Below the pieces are notes generated by a model. It searched no databases and was not told the DNA's origin. It worked only from the letters and a program-made list of their open reading frames with translations. From Planctomycetota bacterium (GTDB taxonomy: Bacteria; Planctomycetota; Brocadiia; SM23-32), in contig JAUVVP010000143.1 in assembly GCA_030604585.1 (NCBI GenBank), forward strand, positions 1-6,055: a stretch of DNA of 6,055 bases, given 5' to 3'. How positions within the stretch are numbered: the first letter of the stretch is position 1; the number at the start of each line of letters is the position of its first letter. Positions 4,621-6,055 of the stretch are shown piece after piece. The position numbers and the translations under genes are program-made.

Positions 4621-6055
4621 ATGGCCAGAAGGCGCCGGAAGAAGACAAAGCGAGCCGAGGACTACCGGCATCCGGAAGCGACGAGCCCCATGCGGCCCGA
4701 CGTGGGCACTCAGGCGCAGTTCCGCAAGAAGAAGGCGCCTGTCACCTACCGGTATGACTCGTCCCTGTCACCTGCCCTCGACTGGGATGGGCAGAACGGA
4801 GCGCGGGAGCTGGGCGAGTGGCTTCTGACCTGCATGGAGGAGGCAGCCAGCCTGGAGCCGCCCCACAGGTTCCCAGAGCCCCGGCAGTTCCGAGGTGGCG
4901 ACGGGCAGGTCCTGGTCTCCGTCTGCGGCCTGCACGACGCCGTCGAGCAGCTTAAGCGCCTCGGCCAGCCGTTCCTGAACTGGGCGGGCAAGGCAGAGCG
5001 GCTCTCCTTCGACGTCCCCACGCTGCCCCTGTTCGTGCACGAGCGTCTGAGCACGCAGGCCATCATCGAGACGCTGACGGCCCACCGCAAGAGGCCTGCC
5101 GTCAACCAGATGCAGCTCTTCGCCGACCCGCAGCATCCGGTGTCCGACCAGGTGCTCAAGGCCTACGAGTACCGGGACGACTGGGTGAACCGTCTGATCC
5201 TGGGCGACAGCCTGGTGGTGATGAATTCGCTGCTGCACTACGAGGGGCTGGGCGGGCAGGTGCAGATGATCTACATGGACCCGCCCTACGGGGTGAAGTT
5301 CGGCAGCAACTTCCAGCCCTTCGTGCGGAAGCGCGACGTCAAGCACAATGACGATGATAGCATGACGCGCGAGCCGGAGATGGTTCAGGCTTACCGGGAT
5401 ACATGGGAACTCGGCTTGCACTCGTACCTGACCTACATGCGGGACCGCCTCCTGCTCTGTCGAGAGCTCCTCACGTCGTCCGGCAGCATCTTCGTGCAAA
5501 TCAGCGACGAGAACGTGCATCATGTCAGGGGACTGATGGATGAGGTGTTCGGGCAGGCCAACTTCTGCCTCCTCGTCCAGTTCCAGAAGACGGGCCAGAG
5601 CGCTGCGGGGTTGCCGGCCAGTGTCTGCGACTATCTTATCTGGTATTGCAGAGACAGAGAACGCGTGAAGGCGAGGCGCCTTTATAGAGCCAAAGAGGAT
5701 GTGGAGAAGCTCGCAAAGGAGTACTCGCTCGATGACGGCGACGGGAGACGGTACCGCCTTGTGCCCATAAACAGCCAAGATCCCAGCCCGACAAGGACTG
5801 TTCCGGTGAGCATAGGGGGCAAGACTTACACACCGGGGAGAAACCGTCATTGGTCCTGTGCCCCCGAGGTGATTCCTGACCTCTACGAGCAGGGCATCGT
5901 CGTCGCGAGGGGCAATTCGCTGTTCTACAAGCTGTACCTTGACCAATCACCTGGGGTTCCCTTGACGAATCTGTGGGAGGACACGGCAAGGGGTGCCTTC
6001 GGGTCAACGAACCTTTACGTCGTCCAGACTAACACGAAGGTAGCTGAACGTTGCC
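4621..6055 (+). CDS. Site-specific DNA methyltransferase, type III-like (N-terminal part, runs off the window)
   Basis: The frame is open for 478 codons to the edge. The protein should transfer a methyl group from S-adenosylmethionine to an exocyclic amino group of adenine (less likely cytosine), protecting host DNA in a restriction-modification or related defence system. Visible parts are a lysine/arginine-rich start (1-12), family motif WAGKAERLSFDVPTLPLFVH (121-140), LILGDSLVVMNSL (192-204), catalytic motif IV DPPYGVKF (220-227), the conserved NDDDSMTREPEMVQAYRDTW stretch (243-262) and IFVQISDEN (290-298). A variable region of about 321-465 is probably the target-recognition domain, followed by YVVQTNTKVAERC (466-478). 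In this beta-class order the SAM-binding motif (in relatives I recall, DPTCGSGTT) comes shortly after and is cut off. Related proteins are, from memory, about 900-1100 residues and sit beside a helicase-type restriction subunit. The start is well fixed by GGAGG. Codon use shifts at the variable region. The family call is confident; target sequence and partner are unknown. Confidence 0.92.
   Translation, partial: MARRRRKKTKRAEDYRHPEATSPMRPDVGTQAQFRKKKAPVTYRYDSSLSPALDWDGQNGARELGEWLLTCMEEAASLEPPHRFPEPRQFRGGDGQVLVSVCGLHDAVEQLKRLGQPFLNWAGKAERLSFDVPTLPLFVHERLSTQAIIETLTAHRKRPAVNQMQLFADPQHPVSDQVLKAYEYRDDWVNRLILGDSLVVMNSLLHYEGLGGQVQMIYMDPPYGVKFGSNFQPFVRKRDVKHNDDDSMTREPEMVQAYRDTWELGLHSYLTYMRDRLLLCRELLTSSGSIFVQISDENVHHVRGLMDEVFGQANFCLLVQFQKTGQSAAGLPASVCDYLIWYCRDRERVKARRLYRAKEDVEKLAKEYSLDDGDGRRYRLVPINSQDPSPTRTVPVSIGGKTYTPGRNRHWSCAPEVIPDLYEQGIVVARGNSLFYKLYLDQSPGVPLTNLWEDTARGAFGSTNLYVVQTNTKVAERC

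Larger units (their letters stand above)
4582..4621. repeat. 9-bp perfect inverted repeat spanning -10 box to start codon, candidate operator
   Basis: TATTCTGTC at 4582-4590 is the exact reverse complement of GACAGAATA at 4613-4621, whose last A is the first base of the methyltransferase ATG. The arms are 22 nt apart. The left arm overlaps the -10 box and lies upstream of the expected transcription start, so the matching RNA hairpin would not form on a transcript from this promoter. That favours a DNA-level operator. A smaller palindrome sits between the arms at 4595-4605. The protein that binds it, if any, is unknown; the methyltransferase itself or a controller protein are possibilities. 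Confidence 0.6.

Noticed and set aside
4607..4621. Control of methyltransferase translation by an RNA hairpin formed by the 9-bp arms
   Set aside because: The left arm overlaps the -10 box and lies upstream of the expected transcription start, so it would be absent from the mRNA unless transcription reads through from the upstream genes.
4768..5946. A 392-codon open frame on the minus strand opposite the methyltransferase
   Set aside because: The plus strand here encodes strongly conserved methyltransferase motifs including DPPY; the antisense frame mirrors its codon bias.
1..6055. CRISPR array, insertion sequence, tRNA or rRNA
   Set aside because: I saw no regularly spaced repeats, transposase motifs, terminal repeats with target duplication, or cloverleaf-like sequence on either strand.

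Overview
The window is about 6 kb of GC-rich DNA (G or C at most third codon positions), with four genes, all on the + strand. The best guess for the host is a planctomycete-like bacterium (Planctomycetota or a related PVC or Armatimonadota lineage). The main reason is that the first gene belongs to the DUF6785/DUF6784 polytopic membrane family, which I know mostly from those groups. No rRNA, tRNA or marker gene is present, so this is inference.

Layout. Positions 1-147 carry no gene I can assign; they hold a perfect 8-bp GC-rich hairpin and perhaps the 3' end of an upstream gene. Positions 205-2163 encode a DUF6785-type integral membrane protein with about 14 membrane segments. The non-coding stretch 2164-2373 ends in a probable promoter. 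Positions 2374-3384 encode a secreted SurA/PrsA-like parvulin-type foldase. After a 41-nt gap, 3426-4520 encode a cytoplasmic beta-propeller protein resembling sialidases and GH43/GH32-like glycosidases; it is probably co-transcribed with the foldase. A 100-nt gap, 4521-4620, contains a good sigma70-type promoter and two nested inverted repeats. From 4621 to the window edge runs the first 478 codons of a large site-specific DNA methyltransferase of the type III-like restriction-modification kind. It is cut off just where the SAM-binding motif should begin.

How the parts relate. The first three genes look like ordinary chromosomal envelope and carbohydrate genes; the window alone does not tie them into one pathway. 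The methyltransferase probably opens a restriction-modification or defence module whose restriction subunit lies beyond the right edge. Its start region differs from its neighbours: it has its own -35/-10 promoter, a clear Shine-Dalgarno sequence, and dyad symmetry running from the -10 box to the A of the ATG.

The points most worth a second look are: (1) the nested dyad at the methyltransferase start, a candidate autoregulatory operator; (2) a marked drop in third-position GC, from about 88% to about 70% by hand count, at the predicted target-recognition region of the methyltransferase, suggesting a swapped specificity segment; (3) a shared promoter layout at three genes (-10 box 42-45 nt before the start codon), which also moves the starts of the first two genes downstream of the longest possible ORFs.
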